Source: a virus
Length of the DNA: 21,020 bases
Direction: 5' to 3' (one strand)
Virus record (IMG/VR): IMGVR_UViG_3300030012_004901
Location: 1 to 21,020 of that record
The notes under the pieces were generated by a model, which was not told the DNA's origin, did not search any database, and saw only the letters and a list, made by a program, of their open reading frames with translations. Made by a program: the position numbers and the translations under genes. Positions within the stretch are counted from its first letter, which is position 1, and each line of letters opens with the position of its first letter. Positions 1 to 6,322 of the stretch are shown here, in pieces.

Positions 1-411
1 CCACTAAAATATCTAGCAGAAACTACAGGTAAAGACATGGGACAAGTTGTTAATTGGTTCTTACTACTTATTATATTTGTGTTTGACCCATTAGCAATTG
101 CCCTAGTTGTAGCAGCTAATTTTGCATTTAGTCAATTAAAACCAAAAGATATTAAAATGTCTGTACCAGAAGGTATGGAATTTAATAAACCATATCCAAT
201 GCCAAAATCTTGGCTTGACCCAGAAGACGAAGAGTATGATGAGTCTGAAGGCATAGAAGAAATGTTAGAAAAAGAAAAGCAAAAAGAAGAAAAAATTGAA
301 AACTTAGAGATATATAAAGACAAAGATAAGACATATTGGCAAGGACAATTAAAGGCTGGAAAATTAACTAGGGTACAGGTTGGCAAATTAAGACAAAAAG
401 GGTTATTATGA
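1..411 (+). CDS. C-terminal part of a membrane protein (5' end outside window)
   Basis: The reading frame is open from base 1. The first internal ATG, at 37, has no convincing ribosome binding site, so I read this as the end of a longer gene that begins upstream. From base 1 the peptide has one strongly hydrophobic stretch, about residues 16-43 (VVNWFLLLIIFVFDPLAIAL and onward), with an Asp-Pro inside it. A very charged tail rich in Glu and Lys follows and probably lies in the cytoplasm or forms a coiled coil. Similar 'NWF...FVFDPLAIAL' ends occur on long membrane or coiled-coil proteins of marine phages, as I recall them. The function is unknown. The stop codon overlaps the next start (ATGA at 408-411), so the two are probably translated together. 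Confidence 0.7.
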   Translation, partial: PLKYLAETTGKDMGQVVNWFLLLIIFVFDPLAIALVVAANFAFSQLKPKDIKMSVPEGMEFNKPYPMPKSWLDPEDEEYDESEGIEEMLEKEKQKEEKIENLEIYKDKDKTYWQGQLKAGKLTRVQVGKLRQKGLL

Positions 412-947
412 AAAAAGAAGAAATAACATATAGAGTAGAATACAGAAAAGGATCCGCTTGGAACGAAAGAGAAGGTGCGGTGTACAAGTGGATGGAGTGT
501 AAACTTTGTGGTCAAATGGCCAAGTGTGGAGAAGATGCCACTTCAGTAACTTGCCACGATTGCGTACAAGAAATGGTTGGACCAGTAGAAACACCATACA
601 AAAAATCAGACAAGCCTAGAGGCTGGACCCTTATGGCAGAATTTGTTGACAAAGATGGAAATGTCTATCATAAAGGAGTTGAAGTACCAGAATTAAAAGG
701 TACTTTGAGCCCAACGGAAACAGAAGAAAGAAAAAAATCAAAAAGAATGACTAAGTCAGAGAAAGATAAACTTATGACTGTAGCAGCTCTTCAGTTACAC
801 GCACTAAAGAAACAGCTAGAGAAAACTAGGTGGAAAAAAGATAAGAAGCCTATCTTGAGTCAGATAAAGTTTCATTCAAAGGTTGCATCAGCAAAATTTC
901 CTAGAAACTTTGACCGAAAAGATTATCTTAAAAAATATCAAAAATAA
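408..947 (+). CDS. Zinc-ribbon hypothetical phage protein
   Basis: This is a 179-residue protein whose ATG overlaps the stop of the gene before it. An AAGGG about 5 bases upstream serves as ribosome binding site. Two CxxC pairs, C31-K-L-C34 and C49-H-D-C52, are spaced like a small zinc ribbon. A conserved-looking middle segment (GWTLMAEFVDKDGNVYHKG) follows, then a Lys/Arg-rich C-terminal third predicted to be helical, which could bind nucleic acid. Similar proteins occur in marine T4-like phages as uncharacterised genes (recalled, not searched). Zinc binding and nucleic-acid binding are inferences from the cysteine spacing and charge. No enzymatic motif is visible. Confidence 0.75.
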   Translation: MKKEEITYRVEYRKGSAWNEREGAVYKWMECKLCGQMAKCGEDATSVTCHDCVQEMVGPVETPYKKSDKPRGWTLMAEFVDKDGNVYHKGVEVPELKGTLSPTETEERKKSKRMTKSEKDKLMTVAALQLHALKKQLEKTRWKKDKKPILSQIKFHSKVASAKFPRNFDRKDYLKKYQK

Positions 948-986
948 TTTTACCGTTTGAAAAATTTTTATTATATTATATCAATA

Positions 987-1138
987 TGAAAGGATTACTA
1001 GAAGAACTTATAGTCGCTTTTATAGTTTTAGTAGCAGCAACTACAACTATGGTAATAGTCCTTTTGATGATAATACTAATTTTACCAATAAGATATTTGG
1101 AGAAATTTTTGAAATGGATAAAGAATACGATTTTTTAA
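987..1138 (+). pseudogene. Possible small membrane protein with a one-base frameshift
   Basis: An ATG at 987 opens MKGLLEELIVAL and then hits TAG at 1023-1025. The frame one base back, open from 947 to 1138, continues with a hydrophobic helix (residues like FIVLVAATTTMVIVLLMIIL) and a basic amphipathic tail (RYLEKFLKWIKNTIF). Joining the two at the TTT of 1019-1021 gives a plausible 50-residue single-pass membrane protein. Read as written, only a 29-residue piece from ATG 1049 remains. No good ribosome binding site precedes 987. This may be a real lesion, an assembly error in a T run, or chance. The end overlaps the next gene start at 1114. Confidence 0.3.
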
Positions 1139-1347
1139 TTTACAAAAGAGGTAATGACACTAAAGAGGCCAAGTCCGTAGAACTAAAATTACCCAACGAA
1201 ATGACATGTAAAGAATTCAAAACTATTTGTATTAGAATGGCTCACGCCTTAGGTTATCACGAATCCTCTGTAAGAGAAGCATTTGGACAAATAGAAGATG
1301 AAAATAAAAATAAAGATAAAAAGCAATTAAAATTATTATTTGATTAG
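1114..1347 (+). CDS. Small hypothetical protein (77 aa)
   Basis: I do not recognise this protein. It is acidic and basic by turns, with a predicted mixed alpha/beta fold in the first 60 residues and a Lys/Asn-rich end. It carries two cysteines (in MTCKEF and TICIRM) but no metal-binding pattern, no signal peptide and no membrane segment. GGAG at 1099-1102 lies upstream at a rather long spacing of about 11 bases. The stop codon TAG is only two bases before the ATG of the next gene, which fits one transcription unit with its neighbours. Typical of the small accessory proteins found between replication and structural genes of large phages. Confidence 0.6.
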   Translation: MDKEYDFLIYKRGNDTKEAKSVELKLPNEMTCKEFKTICIRMAHALGYHESSVREAFGQIEDENKNKDKKQLKLLFD

Positions 1348-1349
1348 TT

Positions 1350-1589
1350 ATGGAATATACAGAAGAAAAAAATCAAGTACTATTGAGAGTACCCCCTGGA
1401 GATAGATGGAGGCCGGTTGGTTCAACCGACGTTATATTTGAATCGTTAACAGATGGTTTAGAGTGGTGTTACCAAAAATCTGGCTGTAGAGACTATCATT
1501 TAGCAGCATTGGATGGAAAGGTATACTCTATTGATAAGGTAGAAAAGAAGCCTGAACCGATAAAAACGTTTAATCTTTATGGAGAATAA
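1350..1589 (+). CDS. Small hypothetical protein (79 aa)
   Basis: Unrecognised soluble protein. The middle (residues about 24-45) reads like a small alpha/beta unit: a strand with DVIFESL, a helix DGLEWCYQKSG, then DYHLAALDGKVYSI, which looks like a beta hairpin. There is no ribosome binding site in the usual place, and the start is two bases after the upstream stop. It is therefore probably translated by coupling to the preceding gene. It ends three bases before the HD-domain gene, whose ribosome binding site (GGAG at 1581-1584) lies inside this gene's last codons. No function can be assigned from the sequence. Confidence 0.6.
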   Translation: MEYTEEKNQVLLRVPPGDRWRPVGSTDVIFESLTDGLEWCYQKSGCRDYHLAALDGKVYSIDKVEKKPEPIKTFNLYGE

Positions 1590-1592
1590 GTT

Positions 1593-2351
1593 ATGAAATT
1601 GACAGAAGAACAAATAGTAGAAAACTGGAAAGCACTATTAAGAAAGATTGATACTAATTTTGAAGGCGAAAGAAAGGCAAAGCTTACAAACCTATACGAA
1701 AGATTTTCTGACAGGATGATGCTAGCTCCAGCATCTGGAATAGAACACTTTCATAATTGTTTTGCTGGTGGATACGTTGACCATGTATTAAGAGTTATGG
1801 ATTGTTCAGAACAATTGTACGATCTTTGGTCCAGTATGGGAGCTGACATGAGCAATTACACCAAAGAAGAACTTATGTTTTGTGCCCTAAACCATGACCT
1901 TGGAAAAGTTGGTGACAATGAAAACGAATATTATGTACCTAATCCAAGTGAGTGGCACAGAAAGAATCAAGGTAAAATATATGACCCGAATCCAAATATT
2001 CAACACATGACAGTACCTCATAGAAGTATATGGCTATTGTCTAATTATGGAATTACTTTCTCTCAAAATGAAATGATAGGAATACTTACTCACGACGGAG
2101 TTTATGATTCTGCAAACGATTCTTATCTTAAACCTTGGGGAAAAGAAAAAGCGTTGTGGAACAATTTACCAATTATATTACACCATGCAGATCACATGGC
2201 TTCTAGAATAGAATATGAAAATTGGAAAAATAAAGATAAAGTAAAAACGGCATTTAGTAATAATCCAAAGCCGTACGCTAAGAAATCTAAACTATCAACA
2301 GAATCTAATTCTGCCCAAGATATGTTTAAAGATTTATTTGGAGATAAATAA
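1593..2351 (+). CDS. HD-domain phosphohydrolase
   Basis: A 252-residue protein with the ordered metal ligands of the HD superfamily: H64 (in GGYVDH), H101-D102 (in NHDLGK), H143, H167 (in THDG) and D200 (in HHADHMASR). HD proteins hydrolyse phosphate esters such as nucleotides, cyclic nucleotides or nucleotide alarmones. The substrate cannot be read here. It resembles bacterial HD hydrolases of about 220-260 residues, so it looks complete. The C-terminal 40 residues are charged and end in MFKDLFGDK. GGAG at 1581-1584 sits 8 bases before the start. Its position among pre-late genes upstream of the sigma factor suggests a role in nucleotide handling or signal removal in the infected cell (inference). 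Confidence 0.85.
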   Translation: MKLTEEQIVENWKALLRKIDTNFEGERKAKLTNLYERFSDRMMLAPASGIEHFHNCFAGGYVDHVLRVMDCSEQLYDLWSSMGADMSNYTKEELMFCALNHDLGKVGDNENEYYVPNPSEWHRKNQGKIYDPNPNIQHMTVPHRSIWLLSNYGITFSQNEMIGILTHDGVYDSANDSYLKPWGKEKALWNNLPIILHHADHMASRIEYENWKNKDKVKTAFSNNPKPYAKKSKLSTESNSAQDMFKDLFGDK

Positions 2352-2617
2352 TGATTTATGTAGTATCTACATTATTATTGGTTTCATTATATGTTAATTG
2401 GAATCTTTTTAGAAAAAATGAAGATCTAGAAGATGCAAATGAAGAAAGTTTCGAATGGGTAAATTCAGTTAGAAATTCTCTTGTTTCCATATTATCAAAA
2501 ATAAAAGAGATTGATGGTAAAAAAATGTTTGAATCAGACGATGAAGTTGGAACAACATTTAATATGATAAAGAAAGAAATAAAAAGATTGGAGGATGCTT
2601 TTGGAAAAGACGAATAG
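2351..2617 (+). CDS. Small membrane-anchored hypothetical protein
   Basis: An 88-residue protein starting with a hydrophobic helix (about residues 2-18, IYVVSTLLLVSLYVNW), which acts as a single N-terminal membrane anchor. A charged helical remainder follows, probably a coiled coil on the cytoplasmic side. The stretch around residues 54-72 (KIKEIDGKKMFESDDEVGTT) resembles a conserved 'ID..MFE.DDEVG..F' signature I associate with a family of small proteins in T4-like marine phages, of unknown function. The start overlaps the HD gene's stop codon by one base (TAATG), with GGAG at 2340-2343. The end overlaps the sigma-factor gene by 23 bases. Confidence 0.7.
   Translation: MIYVVSTLLLVSLYVNWNLFRKNEDLEDANEESFEWVNSVRNSLVSILSKIKEIDGKKMFESDDEVGTTFNMIKKEIKRLEDAFGKDE
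2590..2603 (+). promoter_or_regulatory. Ribosome binding site that favours a TTG start for the sigma gene
   Basis: GGAGG at 2590-2594 touches the ATG at 2595 with no spacing, which is unfavourable for initiation. An in-frame TTG at 2601-2603 lies 6 bases downstream, the usual distance. The true start of the gp55-like protein may therefore be TTG 2601, two residues later. The difference does not affect any domain. Confidence 0.5.
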
Positions 2618-3377
2618 TCCCGTTATATTATTTTACGAAACACTAGAGGCAGAGAGAAGAAGGGCAGAAGAGGAGGCAAAAAAGACTAAGAGAGGTAGGC
2701 CAAGGAAAAACAAAATGTATTTTACGCTTGAGACAGAAAGAGCGATAATAGCATATAACAAGGAACCAGATCAAAACTTAAAGAATAAGGTGTACAATGA
2801 ATTTATTCATAAACCACTAATGAAGCTGGCAGAAAACATTATACATACATTTAAGTTTTATTATTTTGACGGAGGCCCAAAAGAGGTACAACACGAGGTT
2901 ATAGCTTTTATGTTGGAAAAGTTACCAAAATTTAAGGAAGGAAAAGGAAAGGCTTTTTCATACTTTAGTATTGTTGCAAAAAATTACTTGATTCAAAACA
3001 ACAATAAAAATTATAGAGACCTAAAAACAAAGAAGCCCATAATAACCATAGACAGAGAAAGAGATTTAGAGACAGAATCAACTCTACAAGAATATAGAGA
3101 CGACTTAGATGTATTCATGGAAAGGTTTTCTAAATACTATTCATCAAAAGTTGATGAAAGATTTAGGTCAAGTAGAGACAGACGAATAGCCCATGCAGTT
3201 TTAAGGTTATTTGACGAAAGAAAAAATATAGAAATATTCAATAAAAAGGCCCTATATATTTTAATTAGGGAAATGACTGACACCAAAACACAACACATTA
3301 CTAAGGTGGTTAATGTCATAAAGAAAGATTTCACAGTAAATTTTATTAAGTTTCAAAACGGAAATTTTTTTAACTAA
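2595..3377 (+). CDS. 55: gp55-like late-transcription sigma factor
   Basis: A 260-residue homologue of the T4-type gp55 family, which replaces the host sigma factor and directs RNA polymerase to phage late promoters. Evidence is the sigma-70 region-2-like core: a helix with NKVYNEFIHKPLMKLAENII, then EVQHEVIAFMLEKLPKF, then GKGKAFSYFSIVAKNYLI and NNNKNY. This corresponds to the part of T4 gp55 with its 'AYITQACFNAFVQRIKKE' helix. It is longer than T4 gp55 (185 residues). The N-terminus adds a Glu/Arg helix and an AT-hook-like KRGRPRK at residues 32-38. The extreme C-terminus (FIKFQNGNFFN) is hydrophobic, as are the clamp-binding tails of late-transcription proteins (inference). It is followed at once by a candidate late promoter. 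The start is ATG 2595 or, more likely by ribosome-binding spacing, TTG 2601. Confidence 0.85.
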   Translation: MLLEKTNSPVILFYETLEAERRRAEEEAKKTKRGRPRKNKMYFTLETERAIIAYNKEPDQNLKNKVYNEFIHKPLMKLAENIIHTFKFYYFDGGPKEVQHEVIAFMLEKLPKFKEGKGKAFSYFSIVAKNYLIQNNNKNYRDLKTKKPIITIDRERDLETESTLQEYRDDLDVFMERFSKYYSSKVDERFRSSRDRRIAHAVLRLFDERKNIEIFNKKALYILIREMTDTKTQHITKVVNVIKKDFTVNFIKFQNGNFFN

Positions 3378-3382
3378 AAAAG

Positions 3383-3392
3383 TATATTTATA
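3383..3392 (+). promoter_or_regulatory. Candidate late promoter (TATATTTATA)
   Basis: TATATTTATA occurs six bases after the sigma-gene stop and about 113 bases before the outer-membrane protein start. The same 10-mer stands before four other gene blocks here. The -10-like role is inferred from recurrence and position. The long leader that follows holds a direct repeat. Confidence 0.55.
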
Positions 3393-3408
3393 TTCGTTAT
3401 AGAAAAAC

Positions 3409-3458
3409 AGGTTATTAAATAAAGGTTATGTGAATAGCGCTAGGTTATTCAATAAAGG
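3409..3458 (+). repeat. Direct repeat pair in the leader of the outer-membrane protein gene
   Basis: AGGTTATTAAATAAAGG (3409-3425) recurs as AGGTTATTCAATAAAGG (3442-3458), 16 of 17 bases identical. The two copies start 33 bases apart, about three helical turns. Between them is the 8-base palindrome TAGCGCTA (3435-3442). Both lie downstream of the candidate late promoter, so they could be protein binding sites or act in the mRNA leader. Role unknown. Confidence 0.6.
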
Positions 3459-3505
3459 CTTAAAAGAGAGCATCTAAAATAAGCAAAAACAAAGGAGAGA
3501 ATTTT

Positions 3506-3916
3506 ATGAGAACAATTATTTTAACAGTAGTATTGGCTTGTGCAACCGTATTGGGAACTCAAGCGCAAACTAAAGGCGATTGGTACGTAGGTACTGGTGA
3601 CGTTGCAAATGTTGCTTGGACAGATTGGGCAGTTTCGCCAACTGTTGGATATGGTGTGACAGACAATCTTATGATTGGCCTATCCGTAGCTCAAGCAGAC
3701 TCGACAGTAGATATGGAATTAGATTTCCATGCAAGATATTTCGTAAATGGATATTTTGTGTATGCAGCAGCGAAAGGCTTAGACACAGATAACTTAAATA
3801 TCGGTCTAGGTAAAATGTTTACGTTTCACAAGAACGTATATGTAGACCCTAAAGTGGTTTACAACACAGGAGAAAAGACTACTAACTTGTTGTTAGGTTT
3901 CGGTCTTAAATTTTAA
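3506..3916 (+). CDS. Phage-encoded outer-membrane beta-barrel protein with signal peptide
   Basis: A 136-residue protein with a clear Sec signal peptide (basic MR, hydrophobic core about residues 3-17, likely cleavage after A20 in GTQA-Q). The mature part of about 115 residues has alternating strands rich in Gly, Tyr and Trp (GDWYVGTGD, SPTVGYGV, LMIGLSVAQ, DFHARYFV, GYFVYAAAKG, LNIGLGKMF, VYVDPKVVYN, TNLLLGFGLKF). It ends in phenylalanine, the terminal residue typical of BAM-inserted barrels. About eight strands fit a small OmpW/OmpX-sized barrel. AAGGAG lies 8-10 bases before the start. Possible roles are blocking superinfection or altering the envelope before lysis (inference). It sits next to a small membrane protein gene and before a terminator, so both form one unit. 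Confidence 0.8.
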   Translation: MRTIILTVVLACATVLGTQAQTKGDWYVGTGDVANVAWTDWAVSPTVGYGVTDNLMIGLSVAQADSTVDMELDFHARYFVNGYFVYAAAKGLDTDNLNIGLGKMFTFHKNVYVDPKVVYNTGEKTTNLLLGFGLKF

Positions 3917-3921
3917 TTAAC

Positions 3922-3934
3922 GTCCAGAATGGAC
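3922..3934 (+). other. Small hairpin between membrane protein genes
   Basis: GTCCA-GAA-TGGAC can fold into a 5-base-pair stem with a three-base loop, just after the beta-barrel stop codon. There is no T run after it, so it is not an intrinsic terminator. It could stabilise the 3' end of the upstream message or be chance. Confidence 0.3.
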
Positions 3935-3979
3935 AATGCTCTCGCTAATTATTAACGCTAAAAAAGAGGAGAATTCAAA

Positions 3980-4207
3980 ATGGATAATGTAATTAAATAT
4001 ATTACAGGATTTTTCGGAGGATTATCAGCAGTATTACTTGCTATTTTACCCGTTACAATTCTATGGACCGTCCTAACAGGTGGTACAGTATTCGGATTTG
4101 ATGTAATTGCTAACTTGACTGCTCTAGTAAGTGCACTTGGAAACGGTGGATTTGTTGGATTGGTAGTTTTAGTTATTATTGCACAATTTTTTGTAGGTAA
4201 AAAGTAA
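3980..4207 (+). CDS. Small two-helix membrane protein
   Basis: A 75-residue, very hydrophobic protein with two predicted membrane helices, about residues 8-33 (TGFFGGLSAVLLAILPVTIL and onward) and 46-71 (LTALVSALGNGGFVGLVVLV and onward). They are separated by a short loop with a Gly-Gly and an Asp, and the protein ends in GKK. GAGGAG (3966-3971) lies 8 bases before the start. It follows the beta-barrel gene and is closed by a strong terminator, so both belong to one late unit. Size and topology fit a class II-type holin, but many phages carry similar proteins of unknown role and no endolysin lies beside it. I therefore do not call it a holin. A partner of the outer-membrane protein is equally possible. 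Confidence 0.75.
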   Translation: MDNVIKYITGFFGGLSAVLLAILPVTILWTVLTGGTVFGFDVIANLTALVSALGNGGFVGLVVLVIIAQFFVGKK

Positions 4208-4229
4208 TATAACTTTACTTTAAATAATT

Positions 4230-4267
4230 GGGTCTGGGAAGAAATTTCCAGGCCCTTTCTGTTTTTA
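4230..4267 (+). terminator. Intrinsic terminator with GAAA tetraloop
   Basis: GGGTCTGGGAA (4230-4240) pairs with TTTCCAGGCCC (4245-4255) in an 11-base-pair stem that includes two G-U pairs. The loop is GAAA, an extra-stable tetraloop. TTTCTGTTTTT follows. It closes the beta-barrel and two-helix protein unit just before the next candidate promoter. Confidence 0.9.
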
Positions 4268-4276
4268 TAGGAATAC

Positions 4277-4286
4277 TATATTTATA
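4277..4286 (+). promoter_or_regulatory. Candidate late promoter (TATATTTATA)
   Basis: TATATTTATA lies between the terminator and the first baseplate block, only 15 bases before the ATG at 4302. The leader would be very short, with the AAGGGA ribosome binding site almost at the 5' end of the message. Confidence 0.6.
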
Positions 4287-4301
4287 CTAAAGGGAATTAT
4301 T

Positions 4302-4679
4302 ATGTTTGAAGAAGAAATATTTAATGGAAAGAGTTTTTCTGACTTATTAAAGGAAATTCACACAAATTCTAAAAAGAAAGATAAGCAGATAAATTCACTA
4401 ATAGCCCAATTGCATCCTCTGATTAAAAACATAAGTGATGCGACAATACTTGTTCCGTTAATAAAAGACTACTTAGACGTAGGTATAAAAAATGATGACA
4501 TGTTAGTTAAGATGGCTAGCATAGTTCAGAGAGCAACGAGTAGGTCTGAAGCTGAAGGCGGTGATTTTAGCCTTAGCGAAGATGAGAGAAAACAGTTATT
4601 AGACACAATAAAACAAGCAGAGGCCCCTGTTAAATGGGAAGAGGAAAATGCCAAGAATAGCACCAAGCAAGAAAAGTAA
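4302..4679 (+). CDS. Probable small structural protein upstream of the spike gene
   Basis: A 125-residue, mostly helical, charged protein. The first part (FNGKSFSDLLKEIHTNSKKK, a helix with KDKQINSLIAQLHPLI, then ISDATILVPLIKDYLDVGIKND and LVKMASIVQRA) matches a family I know only as uncharacterised proteins found directly before spike or hub genes in far-T4 phages. That gene order is the main reason to call it structural. The C-terminal 40 residues are Glu/Lys-rich and look disordered. AAGGGA precedes the start. The end overlaps the peptidase-spike gene by 32 bases, so translation is coupled. No catalytic motif is visible. Confidence 0.7.
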   Translation: MFEEEIFNGKSFSDLLKEIHTNSKKKDKQINSLIAQLHPLIKNISDATILVPLIKDYLDVGIKNDDMLVKMASIVQRATSRSEAEGGDFSLSEDERKQLLDTIKQAEAPVKWEEENAKNSTKQEK

Positions 4680-6312
4680 TCCATCCGTACAGGGTCAAGA
4701 AAATGCAGCTAGAGATATACAGCAAGGTATATTAGAAAATGCAGAGGTAGTTGACATAATCATGGATGAGGGTCACCCTGCATGGAATCCAAGCCAATAT
4801 AGAATTATCGGTTCTATTCAGGCTCGAGCTTTCCCTAGACAGTTTGGTGTAGGGGTTGAATCTTGTGGATGGTACAACCCATTGTTTCCAAATCTTAGAC
4901 AGTATCCTTTACTTGGCGAGATAGTACTACTTATTGCAGCAGCTAGTAGGGCTGCCCAATTAAGAAGTTCTGCTAGAGAAAAATATTATATGAGCATGCC
5001 TGTTGGAGTCTGGCAAGGCGTTAATCAAAATGGACTGCCGGCTTCAAGCTACAATATCAATAGGGCGATTGAAAACCCTGAAAAAAATTATAGAGGTTTT
5101 ACTGGTAACCCAAAAGGAGATGCCAACGATTTACCATTCGGAGAATACTTTGAAGGTGCAGCTGTTCCTAGACTTTTTCCTTATGAAGGAGACACTATAT
5201 TTGAAGGTAGATTTGGACAAGGTCTTAGGTTTGGTAGTGGTGCACCAGAAGCGGTAACTGCAAATGATTGGTCTAAAGACGGGGTCCCTGGCGCCCCAAT
5301 AACAATTTTATCTAATGGTCTTTCAACAGAAGACAGTGCGTACCACCAAGAAAACGTAAATGAAGATTCTGCAGGAATATGGCTTTGTGATGGTCAAAGC
5401 GTGCCAATAGATGTTTCTTCAAAGCTTGCAGATTCTTATGCGACTGCCTTTGAAAAGGCTGAACAAGAGGAAAGGTCAAAAATTGATCCACTCCCTGAAG
5501 GCCGCCAACCAGATGCCGGAGCATCTAGTGGAGCAAACGCTGAAAAGAATCAAGGCGTAGGTAGTACAGCAGAAGATAATAAAGGAAACCCAGCGCCAGG
5601 AGACGGCACAGATGCAGGAGATGAAGCTCCAACTCCAGCCCCAGAGCCAGATGCAGATATAGAAGAGGCAGTTGAAGAACTACCTGAAGCTGGTGAATTT
5701 GATGCATACGTAAGAGGAGCATTCCAAAAAACAATAACTTGCGTTATCATTGACGGAAAGCTAGTAGACAAGGCTTTTGCCGATAAAGTACTACAGATAA
5801 AACAAGATGCATCAAAAGATGGAGTTACTGTAAGATTAAACAGTGGTTTTAGACCGATGGAGGTGGCGTCTGGCCCAGGATACTTTACCGACGGACAAAG
5901 AACAATAAGAAGGAAAAACGTCGATAGAAAATATGAAGGTACAAAATCTGGTCTTAGTAAACCTGCAGGAACAGCCGACGACGGATGGGCAGCTCAAGGA
6001 AGACAAAGAGGTTATTTTAGCCCGCTAACCGCTGGTCCAGGTTATTCAAAACACCAGAATGGTACAGCTATGGATGTACAAACAGGTATGCCTGGTGATA
6101 AAGAAAAAATCAATGGCGTATGGAAATTAAAGAGTCTAGAAAAAACTCCTGAAAGAATCACTAAAACATATAAGTGGCTAGTTGCTAACATGGCAAAATA
6201 CGGCATGATTAGAACTGTTGCAACAGAAAGATGGCACTGGGAATATCACCCAGGAGCAGGACCATTTTCAAGAATAGCTAGAAACGATCCTTCTTGGGAC
6301 GGACTAGTTTAG
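4648..6312 (+). CDS. Spike/hub-type baseplate protein fused to an M15 (VanY-like) peptidase
   Basis: A 554-residue protein in three parts. Residues about 30-270 look like an OB-fold adaptor and spike base: a strand with YRIIGSIQARAF, then PLFPNLRQYPLLGEIVLLIA, then EGRFGQGLRFGS at 186-197, a signature I associate with phage spike or baseplate proteins. Residues about 280-348 are an acidic Pro/Ala/Gly linker. Residues about 350-554 carry the D-Ala-D-Ala carboxypeptidase/endopeptidase M15 signature: R402 (SGFRP), H469 and D476 in SKHQNGTAMD, then E527-R-W-H530 in ERWHWEY. The zinc ligands are H469, D476 and H530, and E527 is the base. It would cut peptide cross-links in host peptidoglycan when the tail penetrates, the role played by the lysozyme domain in T4 gp5. 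AGAGG precedes the start, inside the gene before it. Confidence 0.85.
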   Translation: MPRIAPSKKSNPSVQGQENAARDIQQGILENAEVVDIIMDEGHPAWNPSQYRIIGSIQARAFPRQFGVGVESCGWYNPLFPNLRQYPLLGEIVLLIAAASRAAQLRSSAREKYYMSMPVGVWQGVNQNGLPASSYNINRAIENPEKNYRGFTGNPKGDANDLPFGEYFEGAAVPRLFPYEGDTIFEGRFGQGLRFGSGAPEAVTANDWSKDGVPGAPITILSNGLSTEDSAYHQENVNEDSAGIWLCDGQSVPIDVSSKLADSYATAFEKAEQEERSKIDPLPEGRQPDAGASSGANAEKNQGVGSTAEDNKGNPAPGDGTDAGDEAPTPAPEPDADIEEAVEELPEAGEFDAYVRGAFQKTITCVIIDGKLVDKAFADKVLQIKQDASKDGVTVRLNSGFRPMEVASGPGYFTDGQRTIRRKNVDRKYEGTKSGLSKPAGTADDGWAAQGRQRGYFSPLTAGPGYSKHQNGTAMDVQTGMPGDKEKINGVWKLKSLEKTPERITKTYKWLVANMAKYGMIRTVATERWHWEYHPGAGPFSRIARNDPSWDGLV

Positions 6313-6322
6313 GAGATAAGTT

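Noticed and set aside
3506-3541. Lipoprotein signal (VLAC) in the beta-barrel protein
   Set aside because: The residues before the cysteine do not fit a normal lipobox, the hydrophobic core would be too short, and a standard cleavage site follows at A20.
3980-4207. Firm call of holin for the two-helix protein
   Set aside because: Topology fits, but there is no adjacent endolysin and such small membrane proteins have many roles. It is left as an unassigned membrane protein.
5003-5257. Open frame inside the spike-peptidase gene in another frame
   Set aside because: It overlaps well-supported coding sequence completely, has no recognisable domain, and its composition is that of a shifted reading of the host gene.
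5525-5771. Minus-strand open frames rich in Leu, Ser and Ala
   Set aside because: They mirror the low-complexity Pro/Ala/Gly linker of the peptidase gene and have no start signals.
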